Made by a program: the position numbers and the translations under genes. DNA of 64,000 nucleotides from CAVTGO01 sp963734275 (lineage in GTDB: Bacteria > Actinomycetota > UBA4738 > HRBIN12): contig CAVTGO010000013.1 in assembly GCA_963734275.1 (NCBI GenBank), forward strand, positions 505,619-569,618. Reading direction: 5' to 3'. Below, piece after piece: positions 25,816 through 33,962 of the stretch. Position 1 is the stretch's first letter, and the number at the start of each line of letters is the position of its first letter. Below the pieces are notes generated by a model. That model saw nothing but the letters and a program-made list of their open reading frames with translations. It had not been told where the DNA came from and searched no databases.

Positions 25816-26457
25816 ATGGCCGAGCCCGAACAGGACAGAACCCCCCAGGAGCACGACCTGACGCCGAGCGGCGGCGGCCCACCCGAGCGCGACCGACCCC
25901 GCACCGACGAGCAGCGGCCATGGCTTCGCTGCTACCGCTGCTGGTCTCAGAACCTCGAGGCCCAGGTCCACTACGACGCGATCCTGAGGATCGACCCGGA
26001 GTCGGGTGGCTTCTCCGAGCGGCTCGACGAGGTGCAGGAGGCGGTCGTCCAGTGCCGCGACTGCCTGCACGACCAGCCGCACCTGACGTTCACGGACGGC
26101 CGCCTCGAACAGGTCGAGGACCGCTGGGAGCGGATGGTGACCGGCACGCCGTGGGTGGCCTCCTGCACGGTGACCGTGGACCAGGACCTGGTCGACATCT
26201 GCTCCGGGCCTGAGGCGGCCGACTCGCTCACGTACGGCGCCTTCGGCGAAGGCGGCACGCGCGAGTTCTTCACCCACGTGCGCTTCCACAAGCACGACGA
26301 GGACAAGATCACGATCCACCTGCTGGTCGAGCTCTACGCCCGCACGGCGGAGGAGGCCGCCGAGGTACTGGAAGAGTCCTCACGCGGCCAGCTCACGATC
26401 ACCTCGCTCGCCGAGGAGTCCCGGCCTCCCGCGGCCGAGTCAGACGAAGCCCACTAA
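25816..26457 (+). CDS. conserved hypothetical protein with CxxC pairs
   Basis: A 213-residue cytoplasmic protein that I cannot name. It begins with about 35 residues of charged, proline-rich sequence. It then has two Cys pairs, WLRCYRCW (about residue 40) and VQCRDCLHD (about residue 77), that could hold one zinc ion. The rest is acidic, with the strand/helix pattern TREFFTHVRFHKHDEDKITI. There is no signal peptide or membrane segment. The ATG at 25816 is 5 bases after the moaA stop, so it is very likely co-transcribed with moaA, though this does not show a role in molybdenum cofactor metabolism. Confidence 0.6.
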   Translation: MAEPEQDRTPQEHDLTPSGGGPPERDRPRTDEQRPWLRCYRCWSQNLEAQVHYDAILRIDPESGGFSERLDEVQEAVVQCRDCLHDQPHLTFTDGRLEQVEDRWERMVTGTPWVASCTVTVDQDLVDICSGPEAADSLTYGAFGEGGTREFFTHVRFHKHDEDKITIHLLVELYARTAEEAAEVLEESSRGQLTITSLAEESRPPAAESDEAH

Positions 26458-26481
26458 CTGCTGCGCATTAAATAGCGCGCA

Positions 26482-27192
26482 CTAGCTGCGCTCGGCGGGG
26501 TCGGCGCGGCGCCTCGCGCGTCGACCGAGCAGCCCGCCCCGGCGGCGAGTTGCGCGGCGCGTGACCGGTTGCTCGGGTGCCTCGGCCGCAGGGCTGGCAG
26601 CCGGACGACTGTCGGCCGCAGGGCTCTCGGCCGGAGGGCGGTCAGCCGGAGCCTCCACGCGAGCTCGCTCTGGGGCGGGGGCCGGGACCGGTGCCGGCGC
26701 CGCCTCCGACTCCCGGACTGCCTCACCCCTGACCGGCAGCGCCGCCAGGAAACCGAGCCCGTAGGCGGCAAACATCGTGATGAGCGCCCCGGTGCCGTAA
26801 TAGAAGCCGATCCATTCGAGCACCCGCGTGCCGTTGTCGCCGATCGCGGCTCCGGTCGCCTGCACGCCGTCGTTCCACAGCATGCTGACAGTCGGTCCGA
26901 CCACGAACCACAGGCCGCCGGCGAGCGCCAGCAGGCCGCCCAAGGATGCGGTCGAGCGGCTCGTGCTGTAGAGCATGATCAGACCGCCCAAGACAGCTGC
27001 TGCCCCGGGAAGCACCGACAACCAGAGCCGATCGATGCTCCAGTCCCAGGTGCTCGTGGTGCCGATCTGATAGTCGAAGTACGGGCCCACGAACGGGATC
27101 AGTGCGCCCCACAGCCCCAGCACCACCAGGAACAGCCCCGTCGCGGCGCCGCGGCGCCTTGGAATGCGGCGTGTTGCGAAGCGTTTCCTCAC
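26482..27192 (-). CDS. four-helix membrane protein with Pro/Ala/Glu-rich tail
   Basis: A 236-residue membrane protein without a recognised family. The N terminus is very basic (RKRFATRRIPRRR). Four hydrophobic segments follow: GLFLVVLGLWGALIPFVG, LWLSVLPGAAAVLGGLIML, LGGLLALAGGLWFVVGPTV and GALITMFAAYGLGFLAALP. The last 80 residues are low-complexity (PAPVPAPAPE, PPAESPAAD) and end with a cluster of Arg (RRATRRRGG, RRARRRAD). The tail probably stays in the cytoplasm and could bind nucleic acid or acidic lipids. It lies alone between the moaA group (convergent) and pckG. Confidence 0.65.
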   Translation of the reverse strand: MRKRFATRRIPRRRGAATGLFLVVLGLWGALIPFVGPYFDYQIGTTSTWDWSIDRLWLSVLPGAAAVLGGLIMLYSTSRSTASLGGLLALAGGLWFVVGPTVSMLWNDGVQATGAAIGDNGTRVLEWIGFYYGTGALITMFAAYGLGFLAALPVRGEAVRESEAAPAPVPAPAPERARVEAPADRPPAESPAADSRPAASPAAEAPEQPVTRRATRRRGGLLGRRARRRADPAERS

Positions 27193-27251
27193 GGCGCTTT
27201 TTGCCTACCCCGTCAGAGCAGGCCAAAACCGGCGCCCAGAGGATCTACGGC

Positions 27252-29081
27252 TCAGCGGGCGCCGAGGCGCTCCTCGAGCCTGTCGAGCTCGTCGTGCAGT
27301 GCCGGCGGCAGCCGGTCCCCGAACTGTGCGAAGTGCTCGCGGAGCTGCGGCATCGAGCCGGCGAGCTCCTCCGGGTCGACGGTCAGGAGCTCGTCCATCT
27401 GCTCCTCGGTCACGTCGAGGCCCTCGGTCTCGATCGCGCCCTTTGCCGGCACCAGCCCGTTCGGCGTCTCCACCGCGTCGGCCTTGTCCTCGCACCGCCG
27501 GAAGATCCAAGCCAGCACCCGGCTGTTCTCGCCGAATCCCGGCCAGAGGAACTTGCCCGAGGCATCCTTGCGGAACCAGTTCACGTTGAACAGCCTCGGC
27601 AGCTTTTCGGAGCCGCCCTGCTCGCCGATTTGGAGCCAGTGACCGAAATAGTCGGCCATGTGGTACCCGCAGAACGGCAGCATCGCGAACGGGTCGAAAC
27701 GGAGCTTGCCGACGGCCCCGGCGGCGGCGGCGGTCGTCTCGGACGCCATCACGGACCCGAGGAACACACCGTGCTGCCAGTCGAAGGCCTCCCGCACGAG
27801 CGGCACGACGGTCGAACGCCGGCCCCCGAACAGGATCGCGTCTATCGGCACGCCGGCGGGGTCCTCCCACTCGGGCGCCATCGACGGGCACTGCCCCGCG
27901 GGCGTCGTAAAGCGCGCGTTCGGGTGCGCCGCCGGGCCCTCCGCGTCGGGAGTCCACTCGCCGCCGCGCCAGTCGATCAGGTGCGCCGGCGGCTCCTCGG
28001 TCATTCCCTCCCACCAGATGTCGCGGTCGTCGGTCAGCGCGCAGTTCGTGAAGACGGAGCGGGCGCGGACGGTCTTCATCGCGTTCGCGTTGGTCTTGTC
28101 GCTCGTCCCAGGTGCGACGCCGAAGAAGCCGGCCTCGGGATTGATGGCGTAGAGCCGCCCGTCCGGGCCGAATTTCATCCAGGCGATGTCATCGCCGATC
28201 GTCTCGACCTTCCAGCCTGGAAGCGTCGGGATCAGCATCGCGAGGTTGGTCTTGCCGCAAGCGGACGGGAACGCCCCCGCGATGTACTTGGTCTCACCCT
28301 CCGGGGACGTGAGCTTGAGGATCAGCATGTGCTCGGCCAACCAGCCTTCGTCGCGCGCCATCACGGAGGCGATCCGAAGCGCGAAGCACTTCTTCCCGAG
28401 CAGTGCGTTGCCGCCGTAACCGGAGCCGTATGAGGTGATCTCGCGGGACTCGGGGAAGTGGACGATGTACTTGTTCTCCGCGTCGCACGGCCACGGCACG
28501 TCCTCGCGCCCGTCGCTCAGCGGATAGCCGACCGAGTGCAGGCACGGCACGAACTCACCGTCGGAGCCGAGCACGTCGAGCGCGTCCTGGCCCATCCTGG
28601 TCATGATCCGCATGCTGACCGCCACGTAGGCAGAGTCCGTGATCTGCACGCCGATGTGCGCGATCGGGGAGCCAAGCGGGCCCATCGAGAAGGGCACCAC
28701 GTACATCGTGCGGCCCTCCATCGCTCCATCGAGCAGCTCGCGCAGCACCTCCTTCATCTCCGCGGGGTCGCGCCAGTTGTTGGTCGGGCCGGCATCCGAC
28801 TCCTTCTCGGAGCAGATGAAGGTCCGGTCCTCGACGCGCGCGACGTCGCCGGGGTCGGAGCGCGCGAGATAGGAGTTGGGCCGCTTGGCGTCCGACAGCT
28901 TCTCGAAGGTGCCAGCCTCGACGAGCTCGCGGCAGAGCTCGTCGTACTCCTCCTCGGAGCCGTCGCACCAGTGAATCGCGCTTGGCCGCGTGAGCGCCGC
29001 GACCTCCTCGACCCAGGTCCGCAGCCTCTGATGCTTGGTCGGCGCGTCCGTGCGCTCGGTTGCTGTGCTCGACTCGTTCAA
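27252..29081 (-). CDS. pckG: phosphoenolpyruvate carboxykinase (GTP)
   Basis: PckG interconverts oxaloacetate plus GTP with phosphoenolpyruvate and CO2, feeding gluconeogenesis from C4 acids. The 609-residue protein has the full GTP-dependent family length. Signatures seen are RTMYVVPFSMGPLGSP, YGGNALLGKKCFALRIAS, the P-loop GAFPSACGKTNLAMLIP (about residue 272, with the reactive Cys), the kinase-2-like VETIGDDIAWM, and FPFCGYHMADYFGHWL-type sequence. The start is TTG 29081, with AAGGAG about 12 bases upstream, a little far. It lies 85 bases downstream of the acyl-CoA dehydrogenase/SCP2/MaoC group on the same strand, which fits growth on acids or acetyl-CoA-yielding substrates. Confidence 0.96.
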   Translation of the reverse strand: MNESSTATERTDAPTKHQRLRTWVEEVAALTRPSAIHWCDGSEEEYDELCRELVEAGTFEKLSDAKRPNSYLARSDPGDVARVEDRTFICSEKESDAGPTNNWRDPAEMKEVLRELLDGAMEGRTMYVVPFSMGPLGSPIAHIGVQITDSAYVAVSMRIMTRMGQDALDVLGSDGEFVPCLHSVGYPLSDGREDVPWPCDAENKYIVHFPESREITSYGSGYGGNALLGKKCFALRIASVMARDEGWLAEHMLILKLTSPEGETKYIAGAFPSACGKTNLAMLIPTLPGWKVETIGDDIAWMKFGPDGRLYAINPEAGFFGVAPGTSDKTNANAMKTVRARSVFTNCALTDDRDIWWEGMTEEPPAHLIDWRGGEWTPDAEGPAAHPNARFTTPAGQCPSMAPEWEDPAGVPIDAILFGGRRSTVVPLVREAFDWQHGVFLGSVMASETTAAAAGAVGKLRFDPFAMLPFCGYHMADYFGHWLQIGEQGGSEKLPRLFNVNWFRKDASGKFLWPGFGENSRVLAWIFRRCEDKADAVETPNGLVPAKGAIETEGLDVTEEQMDELLTVDPEELAGSMPQLREHFAQFGDRLPPALHDELDRLEERLGAR

Positions 29082-29166
29082 AGGTGGATCAACTCCTTGA
29101 TTGGCGAATCAACTAACCGGATTCTGCCCGATTCGGCGCCCAAAGGGCGGATCGGCTGATCTGGGC

Positions 29167-29703
29167 TCAGCCGGTGCTGCCGGGCCGGCGGGGTACGAGC
29201 ACGGCGCGCTTGAAGGTCGCCACGAGCTCGTTGCGCTGGTTGTAGACGTCGGTTTTGACCTTCACGATGCCGCGGTCGGGCTTGGACTGCGAAGGCCTGA
29301 CCTCGAGCACCTCTGACTGGGCGTACAGGGTGTCGCCGTGGAACACCGGGGCCGGGTGGCTGAGCTCCTCGGTCGCGAGATTCGCGATCGCCTTGCCCGA
29401 GACGTCGGCCACGGACATGCCGAGCGCAAGCGAGTAGACCAGCGGCCCCACCACCACGTTCCTGCCCTGCTGAGACTGCCGTGCGTATTCGTCATTGAGG
29501 TGCAGCGGGTGGTGGTTCATCGTGATCAGGCAGAACAGATGATCGTCCGCCTCGGTCACGGTCTTCGCGGGCCAGTGCTTGTAGGTCGCGCCCTCCTCGA
29601 AGTCCTCCAGATACCGCCCATAGGGACGAGCGCCGCTCGCCTCACGGGAGGCCTGGTCGAAGGTCGTCCCCTGCTTCTCCGTTTCCTGGTCAGTCGTCGC
29701 CAA
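29167..29703 (-). CDS. MaoC-like (R)-specific hydratase
   Basis: A 178-residue hot-dog-fold hydratase. The MaoC pattern appears as RYLEDFEEGATYKHWPAKTVTEADDHLFCL, MNHHPLHLNDEYA (the usual TGDxNPxH replaced by MNHHPLH), GRNVVVGPLVYSLALGMSV, and DTLYAQSEVLEVRPSQS. This group includes mesaconyl-CoA hydratases and related enoyl-CoA hydratases. From context beside an acyl-CoA dehydrogenase and opposite a malyl-CoA lyase-type gene, a mesaconyl-C1-CoA or similar branched substrate is plausible but not proved. The stop of the SCP2-like gene is 5 bases before the start (29703), which points to one operon. The first 30 residues are probably disordered. Confidence 0.85.
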   Translation of the reverse strand: MATTDQETEKQGTTFDQASREASGARPYGRYLEDFEEGATYKHWPAKTVTEADDHLFCLITMNHHPLHLNDEYARQSQQGRNVVVGPLVYSLALGMSVADVSGKAIANLATEELSHPAPVFHGDTLYAQSEVLEVRPSQSKPDRGIVKVKTDVYNQRNELVATFKRAVLVPRRPGSTG

Positions 29704-29708
29704 ACCGC

Positions 29709-30098
29709 CTACAACCTCCGTTTCTTCGTCTTCTCGCGCGCCTCGTGTCGCTCGATGACTCTACCGACCAGCTTGATGATCTCGTCCTGGCCGGTCACCC
29801 GGACGTAGCCGTTCTCATAGGCGTCACGCCAATGCTGGAGGCGCCCGTCCCGGGCGAGCTCGTTGAAATGCGAGCGCGGCGCGAGCACCGTCACCTTCGC
29901 GTCCGCTCCGGGGTCACGCTTCACGTCGATATCAGGCAGCTGGACCCGCCAGGTCTGCGAGTCGCGGCGTGCGCGCAGGTCCAGCCTGATGACCAGTTTC
30001 AGCTGCTTCAGCGCAGGCACTTCCTCCAGGAAGCGCATCGCGCCCAGTTCGATCAGCTCTTTGGTGCCCTCCGCCAAGTGTGGCGGAAGCGTATCCAA
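29709..30098 (-). CDS. SCP2-like/small lipid-binding domain protein (tentative)
   Basis: A 129-residue protein with a mixed alpha/beta pattern: KLVIRLDLRARRDSQTWRVQL, ADAKVTVLAPRSHFNELARDG, HWRDAYENGYVRVTGQDEII. This resembles the SCP2 sterol-carrier fold, in which a strand pair with a phrase such as VRVTG leads to a last helix, but the match is weak. The C terminus is basic (RHEAREKTKKRRL). TTG 30098 gives the longest product. It lies 14 bases after the acyl-CoA dehydrogenase stop and 5 bases before maoC. Such domains often sit in acyl-CoA operons, perhaps holding hydrophobic acyl groups. Confidence 0.5.
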   Translation of the reverse strand: MDTLPPHLAEGTKELIELGAMRFLEEVPALKQLKLVIRLDLRARRDSQTWRVQLPDIDVKRDPGADAKVTVLAPRSHFNELARDGRLQHWRDAYENGYVRVTGQDEIIKLVGRVIERHEAREKTKKRRL

Positions 30099-30112
30099 GC
30101 GCGGACAAGCGC

Positions 30113-31321
30113 CTAGATCTTGTGTCGCTCCAGCAGCTTCTTGCCGATCACCATGCGCTGGATCTCGCTGGTGCCCTCTCCGATCAGAAGCAGTGGCGCG
30201 TCGCGATACAGGCGCTCGATCTCGTACTCCTTCGAGTAGCCGTAGCCGCCGTGGATGCGAAACGAGTCCTCCACGACCTCCTTGCCGGCCTCCGACGCGT
30301 AGAGCTTCGCCATCCCGGCCTCGACGTCCGAGCGCTGGCCGGCGTCCTTCATGCGCGCGGCCTTGAAGGTCAGAAGACGCGCGGCCTCGACCTTGGTCGC
30401 CATGTCGGCGAGCTTGAACTGGATCGCCTGGTGCTGGGCGATCGGCTTGCCGAAGGTCTTGCGCTCCTGCGAGTAGCGGAGCGCCAGCTCGAGCGCCCGC
30501 TGCGCGATCCCCACGCCGCGCGCTGCCACGTTCACGCGCCCGACCTCGAGTGCATCCATCATCTGGCGGAAGCCCTGGCCGAGACCGGCCTCCTCGCCGC
30601 CGAGAATCCGGTCGGGGGAGCAGCGGTAGCCGTCGTAGACGAGCTCGGTGGACTCGACGCCCTTGTAGCCCATCTTCTTGATCTTGGGCGGGATCACGAG
30701 GCCGGCGTAGTCACCGGTGTTCTCCTCCACCCCGGGCTCCTTCTCCGTGATGAAGCAGGTCATGCCCTTGTAGGGCGGGTCGGCCTTCGGGTCGTTCTTC
30801 ATCAGCACGAACACGACTCCCGACAGGAGGCCGTTGGTGACCCACATCTTCTGGCCGTTCAGGACCCAGGCGTCGCCCTCCTTGGTGGCGGTCGCCTTGA
30901 TGCCCTGGACGTCGGAGCCCACCTCGGGCTCGGACAGCGAGAAGGCCGCGCGCAGCTCGCCCGTCGCCATCCTCGGCAGGAAGTGCTGCTTCTGCTCGTC
31001 GGTGCCGAACTTCATCAGCAGGTAGGAGCCGATGAAATGGGTGTTCACGACGCCCGAGATCGAGATCCAGCCGCGGGAGAGCTCCTCCACGATCATCGCG
31101 TAGGTGGTGAGGTCGAGGCCCATCCCGCCGTACTCCTCGGGGATCGTGACCCCGAACAGCCCGAGCTCCTTCATCTGCTCCACGATCGGCCCCGGGAACG
31201 AGTCCTCGTGGTCGTAGTGCTCGGCGTTGGGGATGATCTGCTCGTCGACGAACTGCCGGACCATCTCGGTGATCGCGCGCTGCTCGTCGGTCTTCTCCAG
31301 AAGCTCTGTGGCTACGGCCAT
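30113..31321 (-). CDS. acyl-CoA dehydrogenase
   Basis: A 402-residue FAD enzyme oxidising acyl-CoA at the alpha-beta bond. N-terminal helices are followed by FAFSLSEPEVGSD-type sequence (AAFSLSEPEVGSDVQGIK), WVLNGQKMWVTNG, and the C-terminal YSQERKTFGKPIAQHQA, FRIHGGYGYSKEYEIERLYRDA and LLIGEGTSEIQRMVI. The Glu in that last motif is the usual catalytic base. The length is normal for short/branched-chain enzymes. Methylsuccinyl-CoA dehydrogenases usually carry an N-terminal extension that is absent here, so that specific role is not supported by sequence alone. It is the first gene of the leftward operon with the SCP2-like protein and MaoC and is divergent from the lyase-type gene by 188 bases. 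Confidence 0.93.
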   Translation of the reverse strand: MAVATELLEKTDEQRAITEMVRQFVDEQIIPNAEHYDHEDSFPGPIVEQMKELGLFGVTIPEEYGGMGLDLTTYAMIVEELSRGWISISGVVNTHFIGSYLLMKFGTDEQKQHFLPRMATGELRAAFSLSEPEVGSDVQGIKATATKEGDAWVLNGQKMWVTNGLLSGVVFVLMKNDPKADPPYKGMTCFITEKEPGVEENTGDYAGLVIPPKIKKMGYKGVESTELVYDGYRCSPDRILGGEEAGLGQGFRQMMDALEVGRVNVAARGVGIAQRALELALRYSQERKTFGKPIAQHQAIQFKLADMATKVEAARLLTFKAARMKDAGQRSDVEAGMAKLYASEAGKEVVEDSFRIHGGYGYSKEYEIERLYRDAPLLLIGEGTSEIQRMVIGKKLLERHKI

Positions 31322-31509
31322 CGGCGTTGACTCCCTAATCGGTTTCGAGGCGAAGGATAACGGCGCCGGGGCGGCGCTCCAGGTCAGCCAGCGTCTTTCC
31401 GAGCGCGAGCCCGTAGCTCACGTTGATCGCGGCGAACACAGCGATTTGGAGTCCCACCCGAGGGGCATGTGATCGGCTCGAAGGGACCGCGCCTGTAGAT
31501 TTCGGAGCA

Positions 31510-32562
31510 ATGCGAAGCCCCCGCGACTTCTTGAAGCCCCTGGCGATCGGTGCTCCCGACCCGGTCACGGAGATCCCGTTCCCGCCCTCGCGGATGATCC
31601 ACTTCTTCGACGCATCCAACGAGAAGATGGCGGCGAAGGTGCCCGACATGGCCAAGCAGGCGGACATCCTGCTGGGCAATCTCGAGGACGCGATCCCGGC
31701 CGACCGCAAGGAGGCGGCCCGGGAGGGACTGATCCGTGTCGGCAAGGAGGTCGACTTCGGCGATACCCAGCTGTGGACCCGTGTCAACAGCCTCGAAAGC
31801 CCTTGGGTGCTCGACGACATCACCCAGCTCGTCACGGAGATCGGGGACAAGCTCAGCGTCATCATGGTTCCCAAGGTCGAGGGGCCTTGGGACATCCACT
31901 ACGTGGACCGCCTGCTCGCGCAGCTGGAGGCCAAGATCGGCCTCGACGAGCCCTTGCTGGTGCACGCGATCCTCGAGACCTCACAGGGAGTCGTGAACCT
32001 GGAGGAGATCGCGACCGCGAGCCCTCGCATGCAGGGCATGAGCTTCGGCCCCGCGGACCTGGCGGCCTCGCGCCGCATGAAGACCACGCGCGTCGGCGGC
32101 GGCCACCCGGGGTACCGCGTGATCGAGGACCCGGATCCGGATGACCCGGACAAGCCGCGCGCCACTGCCCAGCAGGACCCCTGGCACTACTCGATCGCGC
32201 GCATGGTGGACGCCTGCACCTCCGCCGGGATCCTGCCCTTCTACGGGCCCTACGGCGACATCAAGGACGTGCAGGGATGCGAGACCCAGTTCCGGGCGGC
32301 GTTCCTGCTCGGCTGCGTGGGCGCATGGTCGCTGCACCCGGTCCAGATCGAGATCGCCAAGAAGGTCTTCTCGCCCCCGCCGGACGAGGTGAAGTTCGCA
32401 AAGAAGGTGCTCGAGGCGATCCCCGACGGCCGGGGCGTGCACATGATCGACGGCAAGATGCAGGACGACGCCACGTGGAAGCAATGCAAGGTGATGGTGT
32501 CGCTCGCCGAGATGCTGGCCCGGAAGGACCCCGAGCTCGCGAAGGCCTACGAGCTGAACTAG
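31510..32562 (+). CDS. HpcH/HpaI family malyl-CoA/beta-methylmalyl-CoA lyase type
   Basis: A 350-residue protein of the CitE/malyl-CoA lyase family, which cleaves malyl-CoA or beta-methylmalyl-CoA into acetyl- or propionyl-CoA plus glyoxylate. FFDASNEKMAAKVPDMAKQAD and LLGNLEDAIPADRKEAAREGL contain the metal- and CoA-binding acidic residues. IMVPKVEGPWDIHYVDRLL, HAILETSQGVVNLEEIA and MSFGPADLAASRRMKT follow, and CVGAWSLHPVQIEIAKKVF is the C-terminal motif. An inserted stretch, EDPDPDDPDKPRATAQQD, is typical of the longer actinobacterial members. ATG 31510 is chosen although the frame is open upstream. Citrate lyase beta-like proteins are the main alternative, but they lack this insertion and are shorter. 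Confidence 0.85.
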   Translation: MRSPRDFLKPLAIGAPDPVTEIPFPPSRMIHFFDASNEKMAAKVPDMAKQADILLGNLEDAIPADRKEAAREGLIRVGKEVDFGDTQLWTRVNSLESPWVLDDITQLVTEIGDKLSVIMVPKVEGPWDIHYVDRLLAQLEAKIGLDEPLLVHAILETSQGVVNLEEIATASPRMQGMSFGPADLAASRRMKTTRVGGGHPGYRVIEDPDPDDPDKPRATAQQDPWHYSIARMVDACTSAGILPFYGPYGDIKDVQGCETQFRAAFLLGCVGAWSLHPVQIEIAKKVFSPPPDEVKFAKKVLEAIPDGRGVHMIDGKMQDDATWKQCKVMVSLAEMLARKDPELAKAYELN

Positions 32563-32610
32563 CGGTCAGGCGAGCGCTACTCCAGCCCTCCCAGCGTGTT
32601 GAAGGGAGCC

Positions 32611-33867
32611 ATGAGCACACTCCGTCTCAGTTCTATCGCCCTCGCCGCGGCGGCGCTCGTGGCGCCTGCCGCCGAGGCTCGCCCGTGGAGCGTCGACAAG
32701 GTCGCGACGCCGGGCCCGTCTCTCAGCCGCGGGGTCGACGTGCTGCCGAACGGGCGTGCGGTCGTGCTCCTGCAGCGCCGCGCCGGCGGTCAGAACCGGC
32801 TCGAGCTGAGGATCGGCCGCACCACGCGGATGCTCGACGGGACGGCTCGTTCCTTTCTCTCGACCGACATCCAGCACGACAGGCGCGGCAGGCTGGCGGT
32901 GGTGTGGCGACGCATCGTCGACGGCCAGATCCAGGCCTTCGCCTGGACGGCGCGCGGCGGCAGGCAGCAGGTGAGCGCCGAGCGCCAGAGCGTGGGCCAC
33001 GTTTCCCTCTCCATCGCCCCCAACGGCCGCGCGGCGCTTGCGTACAGCTCACCGGTTGGAGTCTTCCTCGCGCGCGGTGCCTCGGGCGCCGGGTTCGGCG
33101 CCCCCACGGCGATTGGCGCTGGGACACCCACTTTGCTGCCCGACGTCGCGGTCTCGAGCGGCGAGCGCGTGGTGGTGGCCTGGAGCGACGGCAAGAGGGT
33201 CCTCGTCCGGGTGGCGAGGCAGGGCGTGCTCGGCGTCACGTACGTGGTGAGCCTGAGACCCGCTGCGGCGGGCAACACGCTGGTTCCCGGCGTGCCGCGG
33301 GTGGTCATCACGAGTGGCGGTCGAGCCGTGGTGGCGGTTTCGTCATCGGAGCTCCGGGGCCCCTCCCCGGCGCCCGGTGCGACGCCCGTCGTCGCCGATC
33401 GGCGCGTCGAGGCGTTCGACTGGCCGCGCGCTGCGCCGCGCCCGAGTGCCGTCGCGACGCTTTCGCGGGGAGCCGCGGCCGGAGATGCCGAGATCGTCGC
33501 TCACGGACAATCAGCGGTGATCGCCTGGACGCAGCGTCCGCAGGGCGCCCCACGCTCCCTCTGGACGACCCGCTGGACACGGGCCGGCCTGCAGCGGCCG
33601 AACGTCTACGACACCCGCATGCTGGATCTGCCGGTCGTGCTGACCCCCGCGCCACGCGGTGCCGTGGATGCCTACTACAGCACCGCTCAGCGATGGTTCA
33701 CGGTGCGCCTGAGCGCAGCCGGCCTCTATCGCGGCACGTCCACCGTGACCGGCCCCGGTACGCAGGTCCCGCTCATCGACGCCGCGGCCGCCGGACCCCA
33801 TGCCGCGGCCAGCTGGACCGTGGGCGGCCCCGGGACCTATGTCCAGCTCGCGCGCCCGGCGCGCTGA
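32611..33867 (+). CDS. secreted beta-propeller-like hypothetical protein
   Basis: A 418-residue exported protein without named homologues that I recognise. After a signal peptide (LSSIALAAAALVAPAAEA), short strands repeat with a pattern of VDVLPNGRAVVLLQ, DIQHDRRGRLAVVWRR, SIAPNGRAALAYSS, DVAVSSGERVVVAWSD, and RVVITSGGRAVVAVSS. The spacing of about 45-50 residues suggests the blades of a beta-propeller, as in BNR or Kelch-like proteins. No catalytic motif is visible. ATG 32611 follows GAAGGGAG. It lies 48 bases after the lyase-type gene and may be transcribed from its promoter or its own. Confidence 0.6.
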   Translation: MSTLRLSSIALAAAALVAPAAEARPWSVDKVATPGPSLSRGVDVLPNGRAVVLLQRRAGGQNRLELRIGRTTRMLDGTARSFLSTDIQHDRRGRLAVVWRRIVDGQIQAFAWTARGGRQQVSAERQSVGHVSLSIAPNGRAALAYSSPVGVFLARGASGAGFGAPTAIGAGTPTLLPDVAVSSGERVVVAWSDGKRVLVRVARQGVLGVTYVVSLRPAAAGNTLVPGVPRVVITSGGRAVVAVSSSELRGPSPAPGATPVVADRRVEAFDWPRAAPRPSAVATLSRGAAAGDAEIVAHGQSAVIAWTQRPQGAPRSLWTTRWTRAGLQRPNVYDTRMLDLPVVLTPAPRGAVDAYYSTAQRWFTVRLSAAGLYRGTSTVTGPGTQVPLIDAAAAGPHAAASWTVGGPGTYVQLARPAR

Positions 33868-33962
33868 GCGGCTCGAACACCCGTCCGCGGAAGGCAACTC
33901 CCGGTTTGCACGCCGGGTTGCAGCGTTAGGAGGCATCCGCACTCCGGACGAGGGCAAGACCA
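33868..33962 (+). other. 95-bp leader with a GC hairpin before a cell-wall hydrolase gene
   Basis: A hairpin, cccgg-tttgcacg-ccggg, lies at about 33900-33917 and is followed by taggaggc. It may be a terminator-like or regulatory leader. It does not match the c-di-AMP riboswitch consensus that is clear at 51641-51812. Confidence 0.3.

Noticed and set aside
30113..31321. Naming the acyl-CoA dehydrogenase as methylsuccinyl-CoA dehydrogenase
   Set aside because: The characterised enzymes carry an N-terminal extension that is missing here; context alone is not enough.
30080..31330. 416-codon plus-strand frame opposite the acyl-CoA dehydrogenase
   Set aside because: Mirror of a well-conserved gene; Leu/Val/His-rich artefact sequence.
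33868..33962. Possible c-di-AMP riboswitch before the LysM/transglycosylase gene
   Set aside because: Only 95 bases, and it lacks the GGGGGAACC and GTCAGCTAACC elements that are clear at 51641-51812.
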